Source: Hyperoodon ampullatus (Eukaryota > Chordata > Mammalia > Artiodactyla > Ziphiidae). From it: 64,000 bases of DNA. The position numbers were made by a program, and so were the translations under genes. The number at the start of each line of letters is the position of its first letter. Positions within the stretch are counted from its first letter, which is position 1. The stretch lies in contig OX457072.1 of NCBI GenBank assembly GCA_949752795.1, positions 868,001-932,000 of the forward strand, written 5' to 3'. Of the stretch, positions 10,401-20,973 are shown piece after piece. The notes under the pieces are model-generated. The model was given only the letters and a program-made list of their open reading frames with translations. It searched no databases and had not been told where the DNA came from.

Positions 10401-12300
10401 CTGGGGCCACCCTAACTCCTCATCATTGGGTTGAGTCTGGAGCAGGGACAATAAAATTACTGAAGGAGGCCTGGGGGGCTCACCCAGACCCCTCTCAGCT
10501 TGTGATGTTACAATTTCTTGGAGTCGTGAATCTGGCAAAAAGCAGGGGAAAAAAGAGATTTTAATCAGAACTACCATCAAGTTAAAAACAGTTTTCACCA
10601 AGCATGGCCACAGTCTGCTTGAAGCTGGTGGCTGGTAGGGACTTGTGCGAAAAAGAAACTGGATCCTGTCTTCTTTTTATTATAACTCGGCAGCGTGGAC
10701 TGTGTAGGCGGCCGGCGATCAGAAATAAATGTCTGACTTGGATTCCGCACAACTGGGTCCCGCTCCAAGACACACTGCCTGCCCACTGGCCCAGCTCAGG
10801 TCCTGCAGGCACAGCAGAGGGGTGTAGTTTGGGGACTGGCCGCAGGGTCCCTCCAGGGCGGCGCTGGGAACCTGCTGGTGTGCAGGTCCCCCTGGTGAGC
10901 AGGCGATCTGCTCCATTGTATTCCAGGAGCACCACCACAGCACATCTAGTTCCTTTCATTTTTTTTTCTGGGGCATTTTATTCTTTTATTCCTCCTGCTC
11001 CGCCTCTTTCTCTTTCCCTTGTTTTTACAATCTCCCCGTAATGACTAATTGGCAGTGTTTCCCGGCTTTTTTTTTTATGTTTCTCTTGCTCTGGTTACAA
11101 GTCGTACTAACCCAGCAATATCCACAGGGACCAATAGACAGCCAACATTCCCAGTGATATACTGCTCTCCCTCTTCTTTAAAGTGTAGCACATTTACAAG
11201 GAAATGCACACGGCACGGGGCCCACTCCCGGGGTCGCCTGAGCTGCGCGCCCGCCGTCCCTGCTCTGCGCCCCCCTCCGCGCTCCCCCTCCCCGCGCGCC
11301 CGCGGTCCCTCCTCCGCGCGCCGCCTCCGTGCGCCCGCGGGGCCGCCTCGGTGCCCGTTTACTGCGCGCAGCAGCCACTCTGGAGCCGCCGCACATCTGG
11401 ATGAAGTCAGGCCCGCGCCCGGGCCGGCGCCCAGCCAGTCCCCACCCGCTGGATTTCCTGATGTAAACAGAGCAAGAACACAGCAACTCTGCTGAATGTG
11501 TCATGCAGCGCTCTTTATCTGCTTGGGGTCAAAACGGAGACTTGGAAAAACAGAAGTGTTGCTTTGAATTTAAACAGCTAAGAACCAGAGCCGAGACTGG
11601 TCTGCAGGGGGGAGGGCCAGCGCCTCCAGACCCACCTCCCGCTTGTGTGCCTACTTGTTCCACTTTATGGTGATTTGGGGCTAATTTCATTATCTACAGC
11701 CAAATTGGAAACAAGATGCTGTTTCTGTTAATGGTGCCGAAGGCATGTGTGAGTCTCCGTGCAGCGGGGAGGACGTTCCGACTGCCTCCCCAGCCCCACC
11801 CGCGGCCCCGGGAGCCCGCCGGCCCGCACTGCTCTGAAAGCGCGTTAAGACGCAGATTTTCCCAGACGGAAGCCCCCCGCCCCGTTTCTGAGAGAACGGC
11901 GTCGTTGCTTTCTGTCGCTGAGCGCCGGCCAAGAATGCATTTCCTTCCTGGGTTCCCAGAAAGGCTCAGGGCTTGGGGCTGAAAGGACAGTCTTCCGACG
12001 CTGCACAGCGGGTTGGATGTGCTTCCTCTCCCGGTTTCTCCAGGAGGGAACTGCTCGCCTTACGCTGTTGTCTGCGCCAGGGTGTCTGGCTGGGGTCCTC
12101 ATCTTCTCCCAGAGCTTTTGGTTCCTTCTCTCCTTCTCTGGCAGGGGATGAAGACTTAAGGATTTGGGGTTCTGAACGTTCATTAACAAGAAATCAGCCA
12201 ACTATGAACCATGCCAAAGTCATTTTGAAAAGATGGTAAAGAGGGAAAATAGAAAATGATGGCAGAGCTTGTGTTGTCATCACCAGCAATTAAAATGAAA
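10401..12300. promoter_or_regulatory. Candidate regulatory segment around a CpG island
   Basis: The interval is free of recognisable transposons and simple repeats. It alternates AT-richer, motif-bearing sequence with a sharply bounded CpG island (11,205-11,460). Homeobox-type cores are visible, for example 'ctaattggc' near 11,045 and 'taatttcattatc' near 11,683. The combination of a repeat-free patch, TAAT cores and a CpG island is typical of developmental enhancers or promoters of untranslated transcripts. That interpretation is inference; no conservation data were available. No open frame here has a recognisable domain. Confidence 0.35.
11205..11465. promoter_or_regulatory. Small CpG island
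   Basis: By hand I count about 35 CpG dinucleotides in 11,221-11,460, with G+C well above 70 percent. CpG therefore occurs at roughly the frequency expected from base composition, whereas most of the genome is depleted. This is the signature of DNA unmethylated in the germ line, usually a promoter. No TATA box or initiator could be assigned with confidence and no adjacent first exon was recognised, so direction is unknown. Confidence 0.65.
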
Positions 12301-12985
12301 TGTAGCCGGTTTCCACCTCAGTCCCGAACCATTTCAGCTGCAGCATATGAAGATCTCCATCCTGGCCCTGAAGCAGGGACTCGTTTTGCAAAAGTCTTTC
12401 GGTGGAACCGAGGAGGGGCCTGCTGGCATGTCTGAGGGCAGAGCTGGCGGTGGGGATGCGAGCAGGCTGGACGAGGCTGGGGGCTGTCCGGGTAGGATTC
12501 CTCAGAGCAGCTTCGTGGGGAGGTTTGTCTAAATGTTTGAGGTCATTGGGCCCAGATGGCTGGACGTCAGGGCACTGGAATGTTGAAGGAGCCTCTGGTG
12601 CATCACTGTGCTTTGAATAGGCTACCAGGGCACTCCTTTTCCTCCCACAGACTGTATCTTGATGAAGTTGCCAGAAATTGGGCCAAGACTCGTGGAGAGG
12701 ACCGAGGTCCAATTTGGCAAGGTGGCTGTTAGCGGCTCTGCCTGGTGGTTTGGTAAGGAGAGGGGCCAAAACCCAGAGTGAAAATGAGGTTCGTTTAGAG
12801 CCTCCAAAGGCAAATGTAGGGTTTGCCCCACTCCTGTGCTCTCTTTATATGTGGAAATGCTGAGGGTAGGGATCTCCGGTGACTTCCTGCGATCCCGGGG
12901 GTGTCCTGGGTTGAAGAGGTCTGGCCGGCAGTGCAGGACCTCTCAGTATAAAACAATTGCTTCTCCCTCTTCACACCATTGGAGT
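12301..12985. other. Unique non-coding DNA, no gene seen
   Basis: No repeat family or gene is recognised. A 159-codon open frame on the minus strand (12,290-12,769) has no known domain and no visible splice context. It overlaps plus-strand frames and is treated as chance. Confidence 0.45.
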
Positions 12986-12987
12986 TT

Positions 12988-13165
12988 TACAGAAGTACCA
13001 CGGGACAGGCAGCAGGTTCAAAAGAGAAGAGACCAGCACGGCCCCTCGGTTACTTACCTACTCCAGCCTCAGTTTGCTCATCTCTGATGTGGGAGAACGA
13101 AATCTGCTTCTCCAGGCCAGTGGATGTTAAACTAGGGAATGCATGTGAGGGCCTGTATCAGTGCC
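12988..13165 (+). mobile_element. MIR SINE
   Basis: The diagnostic MIR core appears in sense: 'ccagcctcagtttgctcatc' near 13,062, then a diverged 'tgatgtgggag' where 'tgtaaaatgggg' is expected, then 'gttaaactagggaatgcatg' near the expected 'gattaaatgagataatgcatg'. The left boundary is approximate. MIR is a tRNA-derived SINE mobilised by L2 and extinct since early mammalian evolution. Confidence 0.6.
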
Positions 13166-13620
13166 TGTTAACCAGGGTTACCACACAAAAGCTTGCAGGG
13201 AGACTTTTATCCTGCAATTCTATTTTGTGTTTCTGCCTTTTTACTTCCTGACTATTACAGACACGGGACTTGAGAAGACATGTTGACCTCTTGTCCTTGA
13301 AGAGATTTCTTCAAAATCCATTCCAAACACCCATCTTGCATTTTCTAGGAGCTCCTTGATTTCAAACAGTTCGTTCCATCATCAAACCCGTCGTCAGACC
13401 GTGCATCCTGATTCTTAGAGCCGGGACCAGTTCACTGTAAGCATAACCTTGTCTGTGTGATGGGCTGGAGGTCTTCATCGAGCCCGTGGAGCTGCCTGAT
13501 CACGCTTGTCACACCCTCCTGCCGTGCACACGGGCCAGCAGGGACCTGTGTGTGCGGCGCCCGTGTGTGTGTGTGCCCGTCGGGGCCAAACGCTCAGCAC
13601 GGACACTCTCACGGCCACAG
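13166..13620. other. Unique non-coding DNA, no gene seen
   Basis: No feature is recognised apart from a short impure GT run near 13.56 kb. The right edge is set by the start of the antisense L1 tail. Confidence 0.45.
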
Positions 13621-15596
13621 GTTTTTTTCTTTAGTTGAAGTTTTTTATTAAGATGGTTGCAGACTCACGCGAAGCTGAGGGAGGCCGTGTACTCTTTACC
13701 CAGTTTCCCCCAACGGTAACATTTTGCAAAACTACAGAAGGATACTCAGCTCGGACATGGATATCAACACAGCTCACTTACTGCACTCCTGTGACTTGCA
13801 CCCAGCGTGTGTTTATTTGTGCTACACGTAGTTGTATCCCGTGTGTGGGTCCTGTGGACACCACTGCAGTCCGATGCTAAAACAGCTCCAGCAACACAGG
13901 GCTCCCTCCCTCTCTCCCTGCCCCCACCTCCTCCTGTCCCAATCTTTGGCAACCACTAATCTGTTCTCTATTTCTAAAATTCTGCCATATGTATGATCTG
14001 TTTGGGATTGCTTTTCTCACTCAGTGTGATTCCTTGGCGATTCATCCAAGTCGTTACATGTATCAATAATTTGTTCCTTTTTATTGCTGAAGAATATTCC
14101 ATGGTATGACTGTTCTGCAGTTTTTTATCCATTCGCCTGCTGAAGGACATCTGGGCTGATTCCAGTTTTGGGCTATTACAAATAAAACTGGTATAATATT
14201 TCTGTACAGGTTTTTGTGTGAACATAAGTTTTCATTTCTCTGGTAAAAATGTCCAAAAGGACCATTGATGACTTGTATGGTAGTTCAATGCTTAATTTCA
14301 TAAGAAACTGCCAAATTGTTCTCAAGACTGGCTGTACCATTTTACATTCCTGCCAGCGATGTGTGAATGACTCTGAGTTTCTCCCCATCCTGGCCAACAT
14401 TTTAGCGTTCTGATAAATGTGTGTCACCTCACTGTGGTTTAAATGTTCATTTCCCTAATGGTTAGTGATGTTGACTATCTTTTCATGTGCTTGTTTGCCA
14501 TGTGCATATGCTCTTCAGTGAAATGTCTCTATGCTTTGTGCTCATTTTCTAATTGCATTGTTATTTTTTTACTGTTAGGTTTTGAAAATTCTTTCCATAT
14601 TCTAGATACTGGTCCTTTGTCACATGCCAGATCTGCCAATGCCTCGTCCCCATCTGTAGCTCAGCTTTCCATCCTCTTCACATGGACTTTCACAGAACAA
14701 AAATTTTTAATTTTGATGAGGTCCAGTGTACCAAATCTTCCTTTTACGGCTGTGCTTTTGGTCAAGTCTAAGAACTTGTTGCCTAACCTTAGATCCTGAA
14801 GATTTTCTCCTATGTCTTTTTATAAAAGTTTTATAGTTGTGCCTTTTACACTTAAGTCTATGATCGAGTTTGAATTAACTTCTATATGAGTCCCCTCCCC
14901 TCCTGTCCAGTTTCATCAGCACCACTTCTTGAGAAGGCCAGCTTTCCTTCATTGAATTACTTTTGCACCTTTGTCAAAACTCAGCTGAGAATATTTATCT
15001 GGCTCTATTTCTGTGCTCTCTCTTCTGTTCCATTGATCCATGCGTCTTTCCCTCTGCCAATACCACACTGTGATTTCTGTAGCTGTGTTATAAGACTTGA
15101 TGTCAGATAAAGTGCTTCCTGCCTTCTTATTCTTCTTTTTTAAGATTATTTTACCTTTGCCTGTGCCTTTCTATAACAATTTTAGAACAAGGTTGTCTAT
15201 CTACAAAAACTCTTGCTAGATTTGGATAGGAATTGCATTAAACCTATGGACTCATTTGGGGACTTGACATCTTTACTACGTTGAATTTTCCAGTCCATGA
15301 ACATGGTATGTCTCTCCATTTATTTGTCTTCTTTTATTGATTTCATTAGCATTTTTAATTTTAAGCATACCCTTTCTGTACGTGTTTTGTTAAGTATATA
15401 TCTAAGTATTGCATTTTCTTTGCAGTGATTACAAATGGTAATTTGTTTTAAATTTAGTTAATTAATGTTCATTGTTACTATGTAGAAATGTGATTGCTTT
15501 TTGTGGGCTGATCTTGTATCCTGTGACCTTGCCGAACTTACTTTTTACTTCTAGGAATTTTTTTGTAGATTCTTTTGGATTTCTACAATAGACAGT

Positions 15597-15614
15597 CATG
15601 TCATCTACAAATAC
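15597..15614 (-). pseudogene. Remnant of the L1 reverse transcriptase active-site motif
   Basis: On the minus strand these bases read Val-Phe-Val-Asp-Asp-Met. In functional L1 ORF2 the corresponding motif is Phe/Tyr-Ala-Asp-Asp, whose two aspartates bind the catalytic metal ions. The aspartates remain but alanine is replaced by valine, and stop codons interrupt the frame nearby. The motif is useful mainly as an anchor that fixes orientation and position within ORF2. Confidence 0.75.
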
Positions 15615-16659
15615 AGTTTAACTCTTCCTTCCTAATATGTATATCTTTTATTTTTCTTGCTATTGCAGTGGCAGAACTTCCAGTGCTATGCTGAATGCAA
15701 GTGGTAGAGCCTTGCCTTAGTCCTGATTTTAGTGGGAAAACATTCATTCGTTCATCATTAAGAATGATGTTAGCTGTAGACGCTAGATGCTCTTTATCAT
15801 GTTTAGATAATTTCCCTCTATTTCTAATTTCCCTCTATCTTTATCATAAATGAGTGTAATGTTTTATCAAATGCTTTCTCTGCATCAAGTAATATGATTG
15901 TTTTTCTTTTGCTTGGTGACATGGTAGAATATATTAATTGATTTTCAAATACTGACTAGCCTTGCATACTTGGAATGATCCCACTTGGTCACTTTGTATC
16001 ATTCTTTCTATACATTATTGGATTTAATTTGCTGATATTTCAGTGAGATTTTTTTATGTCTAAGTTCATTAGATATACTGATCTATAGTTTTATTTATTT
16101 TCACTATCTTTGTCTAGTTTTGGTTTCAGGATAATACTGGTATCAGAAAATGAGTTGGGAAGTGTTTCTTCCTTTTTCATTGTCTGGAAGAGATTGTGTA
16201 CGATTAGTTTTAATTTTTCTTTAAGTGTTTGGTAGAATTCTTCCTAGTGAAACCATTTGTGAGGGAGATTGCTTTTTTTGTGTGTGTGGGGTGCAGCTTT
16301 TTAATTGTGAATTCAGTCTTTAATGGTTATAAGATTATTCAGATTGCCTATTTTGTCTTGGATGACTTTCAGTGGTTTATAGTGTTCAAGGTCTATTTCT
16401 TCTAAGTCATAATATTTATTTATATAAATTTGTTTAACAGTATTCCCTTATTATCTTTTAAATGACCACAGGATCTGTATTAATATACCCTGTTTGTGAT
16501 TTGTGTCTTCACTCTATTTTTGTCAGTCTTGCTATAGGTTTGTCAGTTTTATTAGTTTTTTTCATCAAACTAACTTTTTATTTCATTGATTTTCTCTGTG
16601 TTTTCCTATTTTCAATTTCATTGATTTCTGTTTTTATATTAATTATTTCCTTCCTCTTC

Positions 16660-16797
16660 TTTCTTCCTTCCTTTCTTTCTTTTCTTTCTTCTTTCTTGCT
16701 TGCTTTCTTTCTTTCTCTTTCTTTCCTTCCTTCTTTCTTCCTTCCTTCCTTCTCTCTTTCTTCTTTCCTTCCTTCCTTCTCTTTCCCTAGATTCTTG
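16660..16797. repeat. CTTT/CCTT pyrimidine microsatellite inside the L1
   Basis: About 130 bases are almost purely pyrimidine, made of variants of 'ctttctttctt' and 'ccttccttcc'. The tract interrupts the antisense L1 between recognisable ORF2 segments, so it expanded after that insertion. Polypurine-polypyrimidine DNA of this length can form triplex (H-DNA) structures and is usually length-polymorphic. Open frames on both strands here are by-products. Confidence 0.9.
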
Positions 16798-18636
16798 AGG
16801 TAGAAACTTAGGCATTTTCTGGTTTCTAATGTAAGTATTTAGTGCTCTATATTTCCCTCCCATCACTGCTTTAACTGCATCCTACTATTTTGAAATATTG
16901 TGTTTTGGTTTTCATTCTGTTCTATGTTTTTAAAAATAATTTCCTTTAAGACTTGTTTTGACCCATGGATTAGTTAGAAGGTTTTTTTTGAGATTTCCCT
17001 GTTGTCTTTGTGTTATTGATTTCTAGTTTGTTTCTATTGGGGTGAAAGAATAGACTCTGTATGATTTTAGTTCTTCTAAATTTGATTTTTTTTTTTTGCC
17101 CAACATATGGATTATCTTGGTGAATGTTCCATGTACATATAAAAATTTGTATTCTACTGTTGTTATGTAGTTTGTTCTATAGAAGTCAGTTAGATCGTGG
17201 TAGACTTTATTGATCAGATCCTGTATATCCTTTCAGAATTTCTGCCCAGTGTTACTACCATCTGCTGAAACTGTCGACCGTGTCTCTGGATTAGTGTATT
17301 TCCCCCTTCAGTTCTATCAATTGCTGTTTCATATATTTTGAGGCTCTGTTGTTTGCTGCAAATGTAATTAGTATTATTATTTTTTCCTGGTAGATTGATC
17401 TTCTTATCAATATATAGTGTCTTTGTCTCTAGTAACTTCCTTTGCTCTGAAGTCTACATTATCAGATATTAATAGAGCTACTACTGCTTTAAAAAATGTT
17501 TATATGTCTATTTCAATAGTTTTTTCTTTCAACCTGCCTATGTCATTAAATAAGAGAGGTTTTTTATTAAGCAGTGTACAGTTGGAACATGTTTATTTTT
17601 CCAGTCTGCTAATCTATATCTTTTGATTAGCGTATTTGGACAATTTACATTTAAGGTGGTTATTGGTATGTAAGTGCTTAAAAGGACCATTTTATTATTT
17701 GTTTTCTCCAGCTCTTGATCCTCTGTGTCTTTCTTCCTTTTTTTTCTGGTACATTAGCACTGTTGTAGCATCCAAACTTGATTTATCTTTATTATTTTAC
17801 TGTGCCTCTGTGTATAGTTTTTGTAGTGGTTGTTCTGGGTATTCAAATACACATATGTGACTTATAGCGGTTGACCGGTATCAATATTTTACCATTTTCA
17901 GTAGTGGAAACATCACTTCCATTTAGTCCCTTTTTCCTTCCTTGCTTTTAAATATTGTTTTCTTATGACTCAGAATGTGTTATGATTTCTGTTTTCTTAT
18001 CAAACATAATTTATAAAACTCATTAGGAAAAGGATAATCTGTTTTATGTAACCATTTCTACTCTTTCTGTTGCTCCTTCTTGCTTCCTGATTCTTTCTTC
18101 TTCTTTCTTCTGTCATTTCCTATCTGTGTGAAGTACCTTCTTTAGCCAGTTTTTAAGGGTAGGCCTGTTAATAACAAATTATTTAATTTTCCTATATTTG
18201 TTTTTATTTCTCTTCCATTCCTGAAGGAAAATTTTGCTGGGTACAGAATTAATGGCTCACAATTCTTTTCTTTTGCCCTTTAAAAATATGATTTGAGGTT
18301 TGTTCAGCTTTTTGGATCTGTAGGCTTGTGTTCTTTGACAGATTTGTGAAGTTTTCAGTTATTATTTCTTTAAATATTCTTCAGCCACCTCCCTCCCTCC
18401 CCATCTTTTTTCCTGTGGGACTTTGTTGATATGAATGCTGGGTCTTTTGTCTCACAGGACCTTGAGGCTCTGTTCACTTTTTGTTTTTTAATCTGTTTTT
18501 TCTCTATTGTTCATTTTGGGTGAATTCTATTGTTCTGTCCTAAAGTTCACTGATTCAATCCTCTTTATCCCTGCTTTACTATTGAGCCCATCAAGCTAAT
18601 TTTCATTTCTATTATTCTGTTTTTCAGTTGTATCAT

Positions 18637-18662
18637 TTCCATTTGGTTTTTTTTTTTATAAC
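18637..18662 (+). repeat. Left target-site duplication of the nested CHR SINE
   Basis: The sequence from 'ttccatttggtt' through a T run to 'ataac' is repeated, with a few differences, at 19,011-19,034 ('ttccacttggttc', T run, 'ataac'). The two copies bracket the SINE exactly, as expected from L1-mediated target-primed insertion. The mismatches and T-run length change imply an older insertion than the SINE at 34.7 kb. Confidence 0.7.
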
Positions 18663-19010
18663 TGAATTATCAGTTTTTTTGGTTTTGTTTTGTTTTAATT
18701 TCTTAATTTCTTTATTTTATTTATTTTTTGGCTGCGTTGGGTCTTCATTGCTGCAGGCGGGCTTTCTCTATCTGCGGCGAGTGGGGGCTACTCTTCGTTG
18801 TGGTGCGTGGGCTTCTCATTGTGGTGGCTTCTCTTGTTGCAGAGCATGGGCTCTAGGTGTGCAGGCTTCAGTAGTTGCTGCATGTGGGCTCAGTAGTTGT
18901 GGCTCACGGGCTTAGTTGCTCTGTGGCATGTGCGATCTTCCCAGACCAGGGATTGAACCCGTGTCCCTTGCATTGGCAGGCAGATTCTTAACCACTGCGC
19001 CACCAGGGAA
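18663..19010 (-). mobile_element. CHR-type tRNA-derived SINE nested in the L1
   Basis: Read on the minus strand, it begins 'ggaattccctggtggcgcag' and runs through the tRNA-like head to an A-rich tail (T-rich on the plus strand, about 18,663-18,728). The polymerase III A box (tggcgcagtgg, plus-strand 18,992-19,002) and B box (ggttcaatccc, plus-strand 18,949-18,959) are both close to consensus. CHR SINEs come from a glutamate-type tRNA and are found in cetaceans, hippos and ruminants; they are mobilised by L1. Insertion split the old L1, which resumes on the other side. The element carries no protein. Confidence 0.85.
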
Positions 19011-19034
19011 TTCCACTTGGTTCTTTTTTATAAC
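19011..19034 (+). repeat. Right target-site duplication of the nested CHR SINE
   Basis: This is the partner of 18,637-18,662. It retains the 'ttcca.ttggtt' and 'ataac' ends with a shorter T run and one C within it. Confidence 0.7.
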
Positions 19035-19620
19035 CTTTTTTTCTTTTCCGAGATTTGTTTTTTCATTTGTTTCAAGAGAATTTGTAATTGATTGTTGAAA
19101 TATTTTGATGACTGTTTTAAAGTCGTCGTGAGATGATTCTATTTTCTGATTAATATCATTGTTAGCATCAGTCTACTGGCTTTTTCCCTTCAAGTTGTGT
19201 TTTCCTGGTTCTTGATGTGACAGGTGAGTTGAAGTTGCATCCCGGATGTTTTGTCTGTTACACAAGGAGTCTCCGGGCACCATTTAAGCCTTAGTTTCAG
19301 CAGACAATTGTGCTTTTAGGTTTGCCACAGAGTCTCACACTACTTTTGTGGACTGAGGCTCCAATGGCAGTTTCATTTTCGGAGTCTTTGCAGTGTTGCT
19401 TGGCAAGGTGCATGGGGATCTGTCGGCAGGGCTGCCGTGAGGGGTCAAGGCATCACCCACACTGAAGCCTCAGGACGTCTCCTACTGTCATTATTGTGTG
19501 AATTTTTCTTCCAAAGTGTAATATGTTATATGTGTCCTACACTCAACCGCCTAGTAGATATTAAGAAAACTCTCTTTCTTCATCTTGTTCAATATAAAGA
19601 AATATAAACAAAAGTGTTAA
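19035..19620 (-). mobile_element. Continuation of the antisense L1 beyond the SINE
   Basis: Directly after the SINE the L1-like text resumes ('tcatttgtttcaagagaatt', 'tttgtaattgattgttgaaa'), which in old L1 or HAL1-like elements lies 5' of the ORF2 region. Recognition is good to about 19.25 kb and fades afterwards. The right boundary near 19.62 kb is set only by the return to GC-rich sequence and is uncertain. Confidence 0.55.
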
Positions 19621-20920
19621 TCCTTCCTTCCATGCTCGACTGGACTATCTGGTGGGAGAAGTCCCTGGGCTGGCCGGCCCTGAGGTTGGGAACCGGGGTT
19701 TTGAGGCTGACCGGCGAGCAGGGCCAGACAGGGCCGGACAACTGAGGATAACGTAACAGGATTACGCAGGGCGTGGGGTCCGACTCTCCCCATTAACTCC
19801 TCACCTCGGAGGCTGTCCCGACGCTCTTGGATAAGGTGGGAGCCAGGTGGGACTCAGCTCAGGTACCTGGATGTTGGAGAAAGTTGGGAGAAAAATTGAA
19901 AATACATACACTAGAACATGAGTTATAGTGGGATGGGCATTCCATTCTTAGTTATGCCATCTTATCACTGTGCCAGGGAGACACGGAGGCTGTCCTACTG
20001 CTTCAAGCCCAGTGAATTACTAATTCTGCCTGGCTGCAGAAAGATCAGAAACCACGAATCAGAAAATAACAAAGTTTAATGGAAGTAGTGGGAGATTAGA
20101 TCAAATAGTAACAACCTTACATCCTGCCTAAGAGAAGTATTGACTGCAGCATCTTTTCTCACAGGTTCTGCTCTCAGAACCGCGTCCTGCCGGGCCCAGT
20201 GGACAGTGGGGGCCTGTCCTCAGGGGAGTGGAGGAAGGGGCTTCACACCGTGGGTTTGCCAGCAACAATCCACAAGTGCGGGCAACTGGCAACTCACTAA
20301 AGGCAGGGCAGATGGGCCATCTGTGAAAGGGGGCAGATTCTGCCCCTCTGGTAAGGATTCAGAGTTTCTTTAGTAAAAGTATTAGTAACAGCTAAACGAG
20401 GCCACGTGTAAAGCCCTGACCCAAGATGCTCAGTAGATGACGTAAGGTCCTCACTGTTGCTGTTTTTGCTGGTGACTCAGCTGTTTCCCACAAGGAAGGA
20501 GGGGCGCTCTTCCTGTCTTTCCCGCAGGTGCCCGGCTGCACCCGAGCAGGGGATGAGGAATGGCCCTCGGGGCTCTGTTTGTGACCATTCCCTGGAGGAA
20601 GGCGCTTCCTGCCCTATTGGTGACTGAAGGCTTGTAAATGCTCCCGCGGCTTGAGAGGCGGAGGCGGCGTGAGTGACTCCTCTGAGCCTCTTTGTCATCA
20701 CGATGAGATGACGTGTAGGCTTCAGACGCAAGCGTCCGGGCGCTGCGAGCTCGTGGACGGGTGAGTGGGGCAGTCCCGACTTCCACGCCTCCCCACGGCT
20801 CAGGGTAGACTCACCGGCTGTGTGCGCTGGCCAAACCCGGAGGAGCCCTGGGTGGTCGAGGACAGGCCCACCCGTGCATCCTCAGGGCCCGGCTCAGGTA
20901 TGGCTCGAAACTCAGGAGAA
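19621..20920. other. Unique non-coding DNA, no gene seen
   Basis: No repeat family or coding exon is recognised. Composition shifts from the AT-rich L1 to GC-rich DNA. Open frames of up to about 111 codons overlap on both strands without domain content. Confidence 0.5.
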
Positions 20921-20923
20921 GGC

Positions 20924-20973
20924 AGAAGACGCAGTTTGTCCTGGGAGTAGAAGACGCAGTTTGTCCTGGGAGT
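20924..20973. repeat. Exact 25-bp tandem duplication
   Basis: The 25-base unit beginning 'agaagacgcagtttgtcctg' occurs twice with no mismatch, at 20,924-20,948 and 20,949-20,973. Perfect identity in otherwise unique DNA indicates a recent event, perhaps polymorphic, or a minisatellite at its start. An assembly artefact is also possible. Confidence 0.95.

Larger units (their letters stand above)
13622..18636 (-). mobile_element. Antisense L1 LINE, 3' UTR and ORF2 region, inactive
   Basis: Read on the minus strand, this is an old L1 running from inside its 5' half (right) to its 3' end (left). The left end starts at a T-rich block (remnant poly(A)) and passes through the L1 3' UTR ('cagtttcccccaacggtaac', 'gctgaagaatattccatgg', 'tatccattcgcctgctgaag'). 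The reverse transcriptase part of ORF2 lies near 14.9-16.3 kb. Sequence resembling the ORF2 N-terminal region lies near 17.0-17.8 kb ('tcagatattaatagagctac'). At 15,600-15,611 the polymerase motif reads Phe-Val-Asp-Asp rather than the usual Phe/Tyr-Ala-Asp-Asp. Minus-strand open frames do not exceed about 83 codons, so no protein is made. It causes a local AT-rich block in an otherwise GC-rich window. Subfamily not determined (L1M-like). Confidence 0.85.

Noticed and set aside
18949..19002. Functional tRNA gene
   Set aside because: The polymerase III boxes belong to a tRNA-derived SINE. No tRNA cloverleaf with an anticodon arm was evident.
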